A model generated the notes under the pieces. It saw only the letters and a list, made by a program, of their open reading frames with translations, was not told where the DNA came from and made no database searches. From Arenimonas caeni (GTDB lineage Bacteria; Pseudomonadota; Gammaproteobacteria; Xanthomonadales; Xanthomonadaceae), in the NCBI RefSeq assembly GCF_003024235.1, contig NZ_KZ679093.1, positions 1 to 64,000 of the forward strand: a DNA stretch of 64,000 nt. The letters are read 5' to 3'. A program made the translations under genes and the position numbers. Each line of letters starts with the position of its first letter. The stretch's first letter is position 1. Shown here piece after piece: positions 32,941-47,668 of the stretch.

Positions 32941-32980
32941 CTGTTTGACCTGGCGTGGGGGAGCACACTATCTTGGGGTC

Positions 32981-33162
32981 GTCGGTCCCGGGTGCCACAA
33001 GCACTTGGGTTAATAGGGAAGCCGGTGGGAATCCGGCACTGCCCCGCAGCGGTATGTGGAAACGACCGCCGTCATGAGCACTGGGACCCCGGGTCCCGGG
33101 AAGCGACGGCCAGTAGGAGAGGCGCCCGCGCCTCGCGTCCACGAGTCCGAAGACCTGCCGAC
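32981..33162 (+). promoter_or_regulatory. Adenosylcobalamin riboswitch
   Basis: Class hallmark sequences occur in order: GGTGCCAC, GGGAAGCCGGTG, GAATCCGGCACTG, CCCCGCAGCGGTA (33011-33053, the B12 box) and CCGAAGACCTGCCG near the 3' end. Outer stem P1 can form between GTCGG (32981-32985) and CCGAC (33158-33162). It lies 230 bp before nrdA. Such switches shut off B12-independent ribonucleotide reductase when B12 is present. Confidence 0.92.
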
Positions 33163-33392
33163 AGCCGCGCGCATGCACGCCGCGCGGTGACCGGCCCATG
33201 GGTCTCCGGGGGGAGACGGCGCCGGTGTCGTGGCGCCGCGTCCCGCCGGCTGCGACACCCGTTCTGCATCCTCCCGTAGTCCCGACGCCCGCGGGGGCGT
33301 GGTCGCGAGGGCGCATCGCGCCGTCGTCCCGTTCCCGTGCGCCGCCTTCCGAGGGAGGGGCGGCGGCCGTGCGCCATGCACCGGAGAACGCC
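33163..33392 (+). other. Expression platform / leader between riboswitch and nrdA
   Basis: The 230-bp leader contains two strong hairpins: CCGCGCG (33165-33171) with CGCGCGG (33181-33187), and GTCTCC (33202-33207) with GGAGAC (33212-33217). Neither has a T-run, so Rho-dependent or translational control is more likely than intrinsic termination. The ribosome site GGAG is nine bases before the nrdA start. No trustworthy gene lies here. Confidence 0.5.
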
Positions 33393-35774
33393 ATGAACCA
33401 GGAAAGCCCCGTCGCCGTCGCCGCCGAGGACGACGCGCCGCAGTTCGCCCTCACCCCGCCCGCGCACGCCTCGGGCATGACCGTCACCAAGCGCAACGGC
33501 CGCCGCGAGCCGGTGGACCTCAACAAGATCCTGCGTGCCGTGCAGCGCCACTGCGACGGCCTGCACGCGGTGGACCCGATGCGCGTGGCCACGCGCACCA
33601 TCTCGGGCCTGTACGACGGCGCCAGCACCCGCGAGCTCGACGAGCTCTCGATCCGCACCGCCGCCCTGCTCACCGCCGAGGAGCCCGAGTACGGGCGGCT
33701 GGCCGCGCGCCTGCTGGCCGAGTGCATCGGCAAGGAAGTGGCGGGCCAGGAGATCCACGCGTTCTCGCAGTCGGTGGCCCGCGGGCATGAGCTGGGCCTG
33801 GTCGGCGACCGCCTGCTGGGCTTCGTGCAGGCGAACGCCCGCAAGCTCAACGACGCCCTCGACGCGTCGCTCGACCGCCGCTTCGACTACTTCGGCCTGC
33901 GCACGCTCTACGACCGCTACCTGCTGCGCCATCCCACCGCGCGCACCGTCATCGAGACCCCGCAGCAGTTCTTCCTGCGCATCGCCTGCGCGCTCAGCGA
34001 GGACGTCCCCGGGGCGCTGGCGCTGTACCGGCGCATGGCCTGCCTGGACTACCTGCCCAGCTCGCCCACCCTGTTCAACGCCGGCACCACCCACGAGCAG
34101 CTCTCGAGCTGCTTCCTGCTCGACTCGCCCCAGGACACGCTCGAGTCGATCTACCGCAAGTACGCCGACGTGGCGATGCTGAGCAAGTTCAGCGGCGGCA
34201 TCGGCGTGTCCTTCACCCGCGTGCGCTCGCGCGGCTCGCTGATCCGCAGCACCAACGGCCACTCCAACGGCATCGTGCCCTGGCTCAAGACGCTCGACGC
34301 CTCGGTGGCCGCGGTCAACCAGGGCGGGAAGCGCAAGGGCGCGGCCTGCGTCTACCTCGAGCCCTGGCACGCCGACATCGAGGAATTCCTCGAACTGCGC
34401 GACAACACCGGCGACGAGGCGCGACGCACCCACAACCTCAACTTCGCGCACTGGGTGCCGGACCTTTTCATGCGGCGGGTGGAAGCCGACGGCCCGTGGT
34501 CGCTGTTCGACCCGAAGGCCGTGCCGCAGTTCACCGACCTGTACGGCAACGCCTTCGAGGTCGCCTACGAACAGGCAGAGGCCGCCGGGCGCGCGGTGAA
34601 GACGATCCGGGCGCGCGACCTGTACGCGCGGATGATGCGAACGCTGGCCCAGACCGGCAACGGCTGGATGACCTTCAAGGACAAGTGCAACCGCGCCAGC
34701 AACCAGACCGCCCGGCCCGGCAACGTCATCCACCTGTCGAACCTGTGCACCGAGATCCTCGAGGTCACCTCCGACGAGGAGACCGCGGTGTGCAACCTGG
34801 GCTCGATCAACCTCGGCCAGCACCTGGGCGAAGACGGCTTCGACTTCGAAAAGCTCGCCGAGACCGTGCGGCTGGCGGTGCGCCAGCTCGACCGGGTGAT
34901 CGACCTGAATTTCTATCCGATCGAAACCGCCCGTCGCGGCAACCTGCGCTGGCGGCCGGTGGGGCTGGGCTGCATGGGCCTGCAGGACGTGTTCTTCCGC
35001 CTGCGTCTGCCCTTCGACGCGCCCGAGGCGCGCGCGCTTTCGGCGCGCATCGCCGAGGAGATCTATTTCCACGCGCTCGAGGCGAGCTGCGAACTGGCGC
35101 AGGAGCGCGGCCGGCACCCGAACTTCGAGGAAACCCGCGCCGCGCGCGGCGAACTGCAGTTCGAGGCCTGGGGCGTCCAGCCGGCCGACCCGGCGCGCTG
35201 GGAAGCGCTGCGCCAGCGCATCATGGCGCACGGCCTGCGCAATTCGCTGCTGGTGGCCATCGCGCCCACCGCCACCATCGCCTCGATCGCCGGCTGCTAC
35301 GAGTGCATCGAACCGCAGGTGAGCAACCTGTTCAAGCGCGAGACGCTGTCGGGCGACTTCCTGCAGGTGAACCGGTACCTGGTCGGCGAGCTCAAGCAGC
35401 TGGGCCTGTGGACGCCGGAACTGCGCGACCGCATCAAGCTGGCCGAGGGTTCGGTGCAGGGCATCACCGGGATCCCGGCGCCGCTGCGGGCCGTGTACCG
35501 CACCGTCTGGGAGATCCCGATGCGCTCGCTGATCGACATGGCGGCCGGTCGCGGCGCCTTCATCGACCAGAGCCAGTCGCTGAACCTGTTCATGGAGAGT
35601 CCGAACATCGGCGCGCTTTCGTCCATGTACATGCACGCCTGGAAGCAGGGCCTGAAGACCACCTACTACCTGCGCTCCCGCCCCGCCACCCGCATCGCCA
35701 AGGCCACCGTCGACGCGTCGGCCGCCGTGGCCTGCTCGCTCGAGAACCCCGAAACCTGCGAGGCCTGCCAGTAA
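33393..35774 (+). CDS. nrdA: Class I ribonucleoside-diphosphate reductase, alpha subunit
   Basis: A 793-residue catalytic subunit making dNDPs. An N-terminal ATP-cone (about 30-120) binds the activity effector. Redox pair C240 (SSCFLLD) and C467 (AVCNLGSI), substrate-site N450-C452-E454 (SNLCTEI), the TTYYLR radical-path tyrosines and the C-terminal CEAC (C789, C792) swinging thiols are all present. ATG 33393 follows GGAG. It overlaps nrdB by one base and is under a B12 riboswitch. Confidence 0.95.
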   Translation: MNQESPVAVAAEDDAPQFALTPPAHASGMTVTKRNGRREPVDLNKILRAVQRHCDGLHAVDPMRVATRTISGLYDGASTRELDELSIRTAALLTAEEPEYGRLAARLLAECIGKEVAGQEIHAFSQSVARGHELGLVGDRLLGFVQANARKLNDALDASLDRRFDYFGLRTLYDRYLLRHPTARTVIETPQQFFLRIACALSEDVPGALALYRRMACLDYLPSSPTLFNAGTTHEQLSSCFLLDSPQDTLESIYRKYADVAMLSKFSGGIGVSFTRVRSRGSLIRSTNGHSNGIVPWLKTLDASVAAVNQGGKRKGAACVYLEPWHADIEEFLELRDNTGDEARRTHNLNFAHWVPDLFMRRVEADGPWSLFDPKAVPQFTDLYGNAFEVAYEQAEAAGRAVKTIRARDLYARMMRTLAQTGNGWMTFKDKCNRASNQTARPGNVIHLSNLCTEILEVTSDEETAVCNLGSINLGQHLGEDGFDFEKLAETVRLAVRQLDRVIDLNFYPIETARRGNLRWRPVGLGCMGLQDVFFRLRLPFDAPEARALSARIAEEIYFHALEASCELAQERGRHPNFEETRAARGELQFEAWGVQPADPARWEALRQRIMAHGLRNSLLVAIAPTATIASIAGCYECIEPQVSNLFKRETLSGDFLQVNRYLVGELKQLGLWTPELRDRIKLAEGSVQGITGIPAPLRAVYRTVWEIPMRSLIDMAAGRGAFIDQSQSLNLFMESPNIGALSSMYMHAWKQGLKTTYYLRSRPATRIAKATVDASAAVACSLENPETCEACQ

Positions 35775-36784
35775 TGGACACCACGAAACTGCTCGACCCC
35801 GGGTTCAACCTGACGCTGCGGCCGATGCGTTACCCGAAGTTCTACGAGATGTACCGCGATGCCATCCGCAACACCTGGACGGTGGAGGAGGTGGACTTCT
35901 CGCTCGACACCAACGACCTGGCCAACAAGATCGGCCCGGCCGAACGGCACCTGGTGGAGCGGCTGGTGGCGTTCTTCGCCACCGGCGATTCGATCGTCGC
36001 CAACAACCTGGTGCTCAACCTCTACCAGCACATCAATGCCCCGGAGGCGCGGCTGTTCCTTTCCCGCCAGCTCTACGAGGAGGCGCTGCACGTGCAGTTC
36101 TACCTCACCCTGCTCGACACCTACCTGCCCGAGCCGGCCGCGCGCGCCAGGGCCTTCGCGGCGATCGAGAACATCCCCTCGATCCGCAAGAAGGCCGAGT
36201 TCTGCTTCCGGTGGATGGACAGCGTGCAGGAACTGCAGCGGCTCGAGACGCCGGCGCAGCGACGGCGTTTCCTGCTCAACCTGGTGTGTTTCGCCGCCTG
36301 CATCGAGGGGCTGTTCTTCTTCGGCGCCTTCGCCTACGTCTACTACCTGCGCTCGCGCGGCCTGCTCCATGGCCTGGCCGGCGGCACCAACTGGGTGTTC
36401 CGCGACGAGAGCGGGCACATGGCCTTCGCCTTCGAGGTCATCCGCACGGTGCGCGAGGAGGAGCCCGGGCTCTTCGACGACGAGCTTAAGGCCGACGTGG
36501 TGAAGATGCTCGAGGAGGCCGTCGACTGCGAGCAGGCCTTCGCCGAGGACGTGCTCAGCGGCGGCGTGGCCGGCCTGTCCCCCCGCGACATGCGCCAGTA
36601 CCTGGAATACGTGGCCGACCAGCGCCTGGCCCAGCTCGGCCTGCCCAAGCGCTTCGGCGCCCGCAACCCCTTCCCGTTCATGGATCTGCAGGACGTGCAG
36701 GAGCTGGCCAACTTCTTCGAACGCCGGGTTTCGGCCTACCAGGTCGGCATCCAGGGCGAAGTCGCCTTCGACGCCACCTTCTAG
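35774..36784 (+). CDS. nrdB: Class I ribonucleoside-diphosphate reductase, beta subunit
   Basis: A 336-residue diiron radical subunit. Metal ligands are seen in FFATGDS (D72), EEALHVQFY (E103, H106), CIEGLFFFG and DESGHMAF, and the radical tyrosine is Y110, at the spacing found in E. coli NrdB. It is therefore a Tyr-radical type, not the Tyr-less chlamydial variant. The start codon overlaps the nrdA stop (TAATG). A palindrome 2 bp after its stop probably ends the operon. Confidence 0.95.
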   Translation: MDTTKLLDPGFNLTLRPMRYPKFYEMYRDAIRNTWTVEEVDFSLDTNDLANKIGPAERHLVERLVAFFATGDSIVANNLVLNLYQHINAPEARLFLSRQLYEEALHVQFYLTLLDTYLPEPAARARAFAAIENIPSIRKKAEFCFRWMDSVQELQRLETPAQRRRFLLNLVCFAACIEGLFFFGAFAYVYYLRSRGLLHGLAGGTNWVFRDESGHMAFAFEVIRTVREEEPGLFDDELKADVVKMLEEAVDCEQAFAEDVLSGGVAGLSPRDMRQYLEYVADQRLAQLGLPKRFGARNPFPFMDLQDVQELANFFERRVSAYQVGIQGEVAFDATF

Positions 36785-36786
36785 GG

Positions 36787-36843
36787 AAAATGGGGTCAGG
36801 GCACATACTTGTCTTGAACAAATATGTGCTCGGACCCCATTTT
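36787..36843. repeat. GGGGTCAG palindrome, copy 3
   Basis: AAAATGGGGTC and its exact complement bound the element, with three mismatched bases, then seven more paired bases (GCACATA/TATGTGC) around a 15-base loop. It begins 2 bp after the nrdB stop and ends in T5, so it probably terminates nrdAB. Confidence 0.8.
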
Positions 36844-36882
36844 TGGAGTGACCGCTCGGGGGCAGGCCGTAGAATGGCGGGC

Positions 36883-37710
36883 ATGAGTTCCCCTGAAGCC
36901 AGCCAGCTCGGCAAGCCCACCGCCTACGGGTCGGATTACGACCCGGGCCTGTTGTTTCCCATTCCCCGCGCCCAGGCACGGGCCGCGCTCGGCCTGGGCG
37001 AGGACCTGCCCTTCGTCGGCGCGGATTTGTGGAACGCCTACGAACTGAGCTGGCTCGACGGCCGCGGCAAGCCGCGCGTGGCGCTGGCCGAGCTGCGGGT
37101 GCCGGCGGCCTCGCCGAACCTGGTCGAGTCCAAGAGCCTCAAGCTCTACCTCGGCAGCTACGCCATGGCCCGCTTCACCGACACCGACGCCCTGCGGGCC
37201 CAGCTGGTGGCCGACCTGAGCGCCGCCGCCGGCGCCCCGGTCAGCGTGGTGCTGACCCCGGCCGGGTCGAACAACGTGGCCCTGATCGAGAACCTCGAGG
37301 GCGACGTGATCGACGACCTGCCCATCGAGGTCAGCCACTACGGCCCGCCGCGCCCCGACTTCCTCTCGGCCGACCCGGAACTGAAGGCCGACGAAGTGCT
37401 GGTCTCGCACCTGCTCAGGTCCAACTGCCCGGTCACCGGCCAGCCGGACTGGGCCAGCGTGCAGATCCGCTACGCCGGCCCGCGCATCGCCCGCGACGGC
37501 CTGCTGCGCTACCTGGTGAGCTACCGCCAGCACAGCGACTTCCACGAAAGCTGCGTCGAGCGCATCTTCATGGACATCCTCGGCCGGTGCGCGCCGACCC
37601 GGCTGGCGGTGTACGCTCGCTACACCCGCCGCGGCGGCCTGGACATCAACCCGTTCCGGGCCACCCCGGGCCTGCCCTTGCCGGGCAACCCGCGCACCAA
37701 CCGCCAGTAG
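36883..37710 (+). CDS. queF: NADPH-dependent 7-cyano-7-deazaguanine reductase (queuosine synthesis)
   Basis: A 275-residue enzyme reducing preQ0 to preQ1. The substrate-binding LVESKSLKLYL motif lies in the N-terminal half and the catalytic Cys in SNCPVTGQPDWASV in the second half, as in the long (YqcD/E. coli-type) two-domain enzymes. QSDFHESCVERIFMDI (here RQHSDFHESCVERIF) supplies further conserved residues. ATG 36883 gives the usual MSS start; ATG 36874 is the alternative. No other queuosine gene is nearby. Confidence 0.93.
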   Translation: MSSPEASQLGKPTAYGSDYDPGLLFPIPRAQARAALGLGEDLPFVGADLWNAYELSWLDGRGKPRVALAELRVPAASPNLVESKSLKLYLGSYAMARFTDTDALRAQLVADLSAAAGAPVSVVLTPAGSNNVALIENLEGDVIDDLPIEVSHYGPPRPDFLSADPELKADEVLVSHLLRSNCPVTGQPDWASVQIRYAGPRIARDGLLRYLVSYRQHSDFHESCVERIFMDILGRCAPTRLAVYARYTRRGGLDINPFRATPGLPLPGNPRTNRQ

Positions 37711-37733
37711 CCGCCCGACCCGCCGGAGAGCCC

Positions 37734-38216
37734 ATGCGCCCGAGCCTGCCCGCCGTCGCCCTGCTTTCGATCCTGCTGCTGGCCGCCTGCGGCGGCGAGC
37801 CGGCCCCGGACGCCACCGGCGGCACGCCGGCCGAAGCCGTCGAGGTTGCCGAGGAGGCCGCGCCCGAAGAGCCGCCCATGCCCAGCGGTGATTTCCGTGT
37901 GGTGGCGGTGGAGCTGGGCACCACGCTCGACGAGGACGGCCGCGTGGCCGCCCCGCGCGACGTGTTCGCACCGGGCGACACCATCCACGCCGCGGTCGTG
38001 GGCGTGGGCACCAGCCCGGGCCTGACCCTGTCGGCGCGCTGGCTGGCGGCCGACGGCACCGAGCTGGCCAAGGCCGGCCAGAGCCTGGCGCCCGAGGCGC
38101 CCACCGTCGCCACCTTCACGGTGTCCAAACCCGATGCCTGGCCCACCGGCGCCTACCGCGTCGAGGTGGCGATCAACGAACGGGTCGTCGAGACCCGCGC
38201 CTTCGAGGTGCGATAG
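37734..38216 (+). CDS. Lipoprotein of unknown function
   Basis: A 160-residue lipoprotein (lipobox LAAC, MRPSLPAVALLSILLLAAC). A Pro/Glu-rich linker (about 25-50) precedes a compact beta-sandwich-like domain (DFRVVAVELGTTLDEDGRVA, PGDTIHAAVVGVG, VATFTVSKPDAWPTGAYRVE). The pattern resembles small periplasmic Ig-like domains that end in GxYxVxV. GGAGAG precedes ATG 37734. It lies 23 bp after queF and may be co-transcribed. Confidence 0.75.
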   Translation: MRPSLPAVALLSILLLAACGGEPAPDATGGTPAEAVEVAEEAAPEEPPMPSGDFRVVAVELGTTLDEDGRVAAPRDVFAPGDTIHAAVVGVGTSPGLTLSARWLAADGTELAKAGQSLAPEAPTVATFTVSKPDAWPTGAYRVEVAINERVVETRAFEVR

Positions 38217-38250
38217 CGCGCCGGCACCCCGGCGCGTCACGCGACGCGTC

Positions 38251-38643
38251 ATGTCCAGGCACCCCTGCATCCAATGTGGCGCCTGCTGCGCCACCTTCCG
38301 CGTGTCCCTCCACTGGTCGGAAGCGCAGCCCGACAACCCCGACGGGCCGCCCGCCGAGATGGTGGTGCCGCTGCGACGGCACGAACTGGCCATGCGCGGC
38401 ACCGAGGGCGCCAACCCGCGCTGCGTGGCCCTGCGCGGCACGGTGGGCGTGGACGGCCACTGCGGCATCTACCCCAATCGACCGAACGTCTGCCGGCAGG
38501 TGGAGCCGAGCTGGGAGTTCGGCCGCCACTGCCCGCAGTGCGACAAGGGCCGCATCGCCCACGGCCTGCCGCCGCTGACGCCGGAGGACTGGCCGCCGCC
38601 GCCCGTCGCGCCGACGGGCGAAGACCCTACGCACGCGCATTGA
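38251..38643 (+). CDS. YkgJ-family cysteine-cluster protein
   Basis: A 130-residue soluble protein with the YkgJ/CxxCxxCC signature: CIQCGACC near the start, then single conserved cysteines in RCVAL, HCGIYPNRPNVCR and HCPQCDK. These should bind zinc or an iron-sulfur cluster. ATG 38251 gives the standard MSRHPCIQCG start. Function is unknown in the family. Confidence 0.85.
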   Translation: MSRHPCIQCGACCATFRVSLHWSEAQPDNPDGPPAEMVVPLRRHELAMRGTEGANPRCVALRGTVGVDGHCGIYPNRPNVCRQVEPSWEFGRHCPQCDKGRIAHGLPPLTPEDWPPPPVAPTGEDPTHAH

Positions 38644-38699
38644 GCGTGCCGGGGCCGCGCTTTCCCCGGGGGGGCGCAGCGGCGACAATGCAGGGCTGA

Positions 38700-40940
<2,241 letters not shown>

Positions 40941-40955
40941 GAGCAGTTTTTGCCT

Positions 40956-40985
40956 CGGATCAACACGGATAGACACGGATAGGGC
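40956..40985. repeat. Three imperfect 10-bp units
   Basis: CGGATCAACA, CGGATAGACA and CGGATAGGGC follow one another after the icd stop. Similar AACACGGAT strings recur in Lysobacterales intergenic DNA as degenerate repeats. With only three units here, no function is proposed. Confidence 0.4.
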
Positions 40986-41002
40986 AAAAGCGAGGCCGCA
41001 AA

Positions 41003-41043
41003 GGGGACAGGTACATTTTCCGCAGGAAAATGTACCTGTCCCC
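41003..41043. repeat. GGGGACAG palindrome, copy 4
   Basis: Perfect 19-bp arms (41003-41021, 41025-41043) around GCA, 62 bp after the icd stop, immediately followed by the icd/katG terminator. The outer edge GGGGACAG matches the family. Confidence 0.85.
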
Positions 41044-41050
41044 AAAATGA

Positions 41051-41086
41051 AAAACCCCGCCCGGTCGCGAGACCGGGCGGGGTTTT
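41051..41086. terminator. Bidirectional intrinsic terminator between icd and katG
   Basis: A perfect 16-bp stem (41051-41066 with 41071-41086) with a GCGA loop, A4 on one side and T4 on the other, so it can stop both icd and katG transcripts. It ends 12 bp before the katG stop. Confidence 0.9.
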
Positions 41087-41098
41087 CATTTGCGCGGA

Positions 41099-43450
<2,352 letters not shown>

Positions 43451-43504
43451 TTAACGGCGCCGCGTGCTAGCCTCGGGCACTTTGCCGAACCCCTGGAGAC
43501 CTCC

Positions 43505-44419
43505 ATGCGCCCGATCGCCATTCCCAGCGCCCTCGCCGTCGCCCTGAGCCTTGTCCTGGCCGGCTGCCAGCCGGCGCAGGACGCCGTGCCGGCCGCCGAC
43601 CCGGCCGCGACGGCCGAGGCCGCCGCCGAACCGGCCGCCGACGCCGACCGCGATGCCCTGGCCGACCCCATCGAGGCCGTACTGGCCGGCGACTGGCGCG
43701 ATCCGGCCAACGTGGCCCGCGATGCCTGGCGCCACCCGCGCGAGACCCTGGCCTTCTTCGAGGTCGGCGCGAGCCAGCGCATCGTCGAGATTTCCCCGGG
43801 CGGCGGCTGGTACACCGAGATCCTGGCGCCGCTGCCGCGCGAAAAGGGCAGCTACGTGGGCGTGGTCAACGACCCGGCCAGGTCCGCCAACGAGCGCGCC
43901 CGCGACTACTACGCCAATGCCAACGCCAAGCTGCGCGAGAAGCTGGCGGCGCGCCCGGACGTGTACGGCGGCGCCACCCTGGTGGAGATCGACCCGGCGG
44001 CGCCGGTGATCGGCGAGCCGGGTTCGGCCGACGTCGTGCTGACCTTCCGCAACGTCCACAACTGGGTGATGGCCGGCACCGAAGCGACGATGTTCCAGGC
44101 TTTCTACGACGTGCTGGCGCCGGGCGGCGTGCTGGGCGTGGTCGAGCACCGCGCCGCGCCCGGCAAGACCCTGGCGGAAGTGAAGACCTCGGGCTACCTG
44201 CCGGAGGACTACGTGGTCGGCCTGGCCGAGGCCGCCGGTTTCGTGCTCGAGGAAAAGAGCGAGATCAACGCCAACCCGGCCGACACCCGCGACCACCCGA
44301 ACGGCGTGTGGACCCTGCCGCCCTCGAACAATCACGATGAAGCCGACCGCGCCAAGTATGAAGCCATCGGCGAGAGCGACCGCATGACCCTGCGCTTCGT
44401 GAAGCCGCAGGCGCAGTAA
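43505..44419 (+). CDS. Lipoprotein SAM-dependent methyltransferase-like protein (COG4798 type)
   Basis: A 304-residue protein with lipobox LAGC (C21) and an Ala/Pro-rich linker to about residue 55. A class I methyltransferase fold follows: motif I IVEISPGGGWYTEIL, an acidic motif II near GSYVGVVND, motif post-II SADVVLTFRNVHNW and the GGVLGVVEHR strand. It is puzzling because SAM is cytosolic while the lipobox sends the protein to the envelope; relatives with signal peptides are common in this family and their reaction is unknown. GGAG precedes ATG 43505. Confidence 0.85.
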   Translation: MRPIAIPSALAVALSLVLAGCQPAQDAVPAADPAATAEAAAEPAADADRDALADPIEAVLAGDWRDPANVARDAWRHPRETLAFFEVGASQRIVEISPGGGWYTEILAPLPREKGSYVGVVNDPARSANERARDYYANANAKLREKLAARPDVYGGATLVEIDPAAPVIGEPGSADVVLTFRNVHNWVMAGTEATMFQAFYDVLAPGGVLGVVEHRAAPGKTLAEVKTSGYLPEDYVVGLAEAAGFVLEEKSEINANPADTRDHPNGVWTLPPSNNHDEADRAKYEAIGESDRMTLRFVKPQAQ

Positions 44420-44445
44420 GCCCCCTCGGGCCCTGGTGTTGAATG

Positions 44446-44471
44446 AAAAGAGGCCCCTCGGGGCCTCTTTT
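44446..44471. terminator. Bidirectional intrinsic terminator
   Basis: AAAAGAGGCCCC-TC-GGGGCCTCTTTT, a 12-bp perfect stem, then TCTTTT, between the convergent methyltransferase and amidohydrolase genes. Confidence 0.9.
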
Positions 44472-44501
44472 CTTTTCCTGCAGGGGGCCTTGCGTCCCCG
44501 C

Positions 44502-45809
44502 TCAGCGCGCGTCCTTCTCCACGACGCCGCCCTTGATCACCACCGGGATGGCCTCGAGCAGGCTCACGTCCGCGGTCGGATCACCCGGCACCGCCACGAA
44601 ATCGGCCCAGCGGCCCGGTTCGGCCACGCCCACGTCCTTGCGGCCCAGCGCCTCGGCGGAGTTCACGGTGGCGGCCTGGATCGCCTGCAGCGGCGTCATG
44701 CCGTAGCGCACCATCCACGCGAACTGGCGGCCGTTGTCGCCATGGCGGTGCACGCCGGAGTCGGTGCCGTAGACCATGCGCACGCCCGCGGCGTTGGCGC
44801 GCCGGAAGCCCTCGCGCTGCAGCTCGGCGATCTCGCGGTCCTTGCGCAGGTTGTCCTCGAGGACGCCGTTCCGGCGGCCCTCGGCCTGCGTGTACTCGGT
44901 GTTGTAGATGTCCATCGACAGGAAGGTGCCGTGCTTCTTCGCCAGCGCGATGCCCTCGTCGTCGATCAGGCTGGCGTGCTCGATGGTGTCCACGCCGGCG
45001 CGGATGGCGGCCTTGATGCCCGAGGTGCCATGCGCGTGCGCGGCCACCCTCAGGCCCCACTGGTGGGCTTCCTCGACCACGGCGCGCATCTCGTCCTCGC
45101 GCATCTGCTGCTGGCCGGGTTCGGTGTTGCGCGAGAACACGCCGCCGGTGGCGCAGATCTTGATCACCTGCGCGCCATGCTTGCGGATCTCGCGCACGCG
45201 CTTGCGGGCTTCGTCCGGGCTGTCGGCGTTGTACGGGCTCTTGGCGTCGAACGAGGGCGGGAAATAGGTGGCATCGCAGTGGCCGCCGGTGGCGCCGAAG
45301 CTCGGGCCGGCCGAGACGATGCGCGGGCCGCGGATCTTGCCCTCGTCCACGGCCTGGCGCAGGCCCACGTCGTTCCAGGCGTCGGCGCCGACGTTGCGCA
45401 CGGTGGTGAAGCCGGCGTCCAGCGTTTCGCCGGCGTGCTTCACGGCCAGCATGGACCAGAAGCGGTCGGTGTACTGCAGGTGGGTGTAGCCGCCGTAGCT
45501 CGGGTCGGAATCGAGATGGGTGTGCATGTCGATCAGGCCCGGCAGCAGGCTCATGCCGCCCAGGTCGATGACGCGTTCGCCCGGCGCGGGCTCGCCGCCG
45601 GGGGTGATGGCGGCGATGCGGCCGTTCTCGACGCGGATGGCCGGATTCTCGATCCACTTGCCGGTGCGCACGTCGAGCAGGCGCGCGGCGCGGATCAGCG
45701 CGTTGCCGTCGCCGGGCGCCGGCGTCACTGCCGCCTGCGGCGAGGAAGCCGCGAACGCGGCGGCAAGGGAAACAGCCAGCAGGGCCGGGGCCAGCACACG
45801 CAGGGACAT
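44502..45809 (-). CDS. Secreted metal-dependent amidohydrolase (Xaa-Pro dipeptidase-like)
   Basis: A 435-residue exported amidohydrolase-superfamily enzyme. Signal peptide near residues 1-26. Metal-binding positions: DMHTHLD, KICATGG (carboxylated Lys), HAHGTSG, IEHASL and YGTDSGVH. Sequence order matches the Xaa-Pro dipeptidase/imidazolonepropionase-like secreted amidohydrolases. It starts 38 bp after the ABC exporter stop on the same strand, so may share its transcript. Substrate unknown. Confidence 0.87.
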   Translation of the reverse strand: MSLRVLAPALLAVSLAAAFAASSPQAAVTPAPGDGNALIRAARLLDVRTGKWIENPAIRVENGRIAAITPGGEPAPGERVIDLGGMSLLPGLIDMHTHLDSDPSYGGYTHLQYTDRFWSMLAVKHAGETLDAGFTTVRNVGADAWNDVGLRQAVDEGKIRGPRIVSAGPSFGATGGHCDATYFPPSFDAKSPYNADSPDEARKRVREIRKHGAQVIKICATGGVFSRNTEPGQQQMREDEMRAVVEEAHQWGLRVAAHAHGTSGIKAAIRAGVDTIEHASLIDDEGIALAKKHGTFLSMDIYNTEYTQAEGRRNGVLEDNLRKDREIAELQREGFRRANAAGVRMVYGTDSGVHRHGDNGRQFAWMVRYGMTPLQAIQAATVNSAEALGRKDVGVAEPGRWADFVAVPGDPTADVSLLEAIPVVIKGGVVEKDAR

Positions 45810-45847
45810 GGCAACTCTCTATGGTCGGGTTTTATCGAGTGTAGCTT

Positions 45848-47605
<1,758 letters not shown>

Positions 47606-47668
47606 GGGGACTCCTGGAACAAGGGCGGGCACCGGGCAGCATCTTCCCATGGGGCGTAGACTGCATGG

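Noticed and set aside
33163-33392. Small gene in the nrdA leader
   Set aside because: The frame is open through the leader but has no start with a ribosome site and overlaps hairpins of the expression platform.
40956-40985. Replication iterons
   Set aside because: Three degenerate 10-bp units without an initiator gene or AT-rich region are not enough. Listed as a minor repeat.
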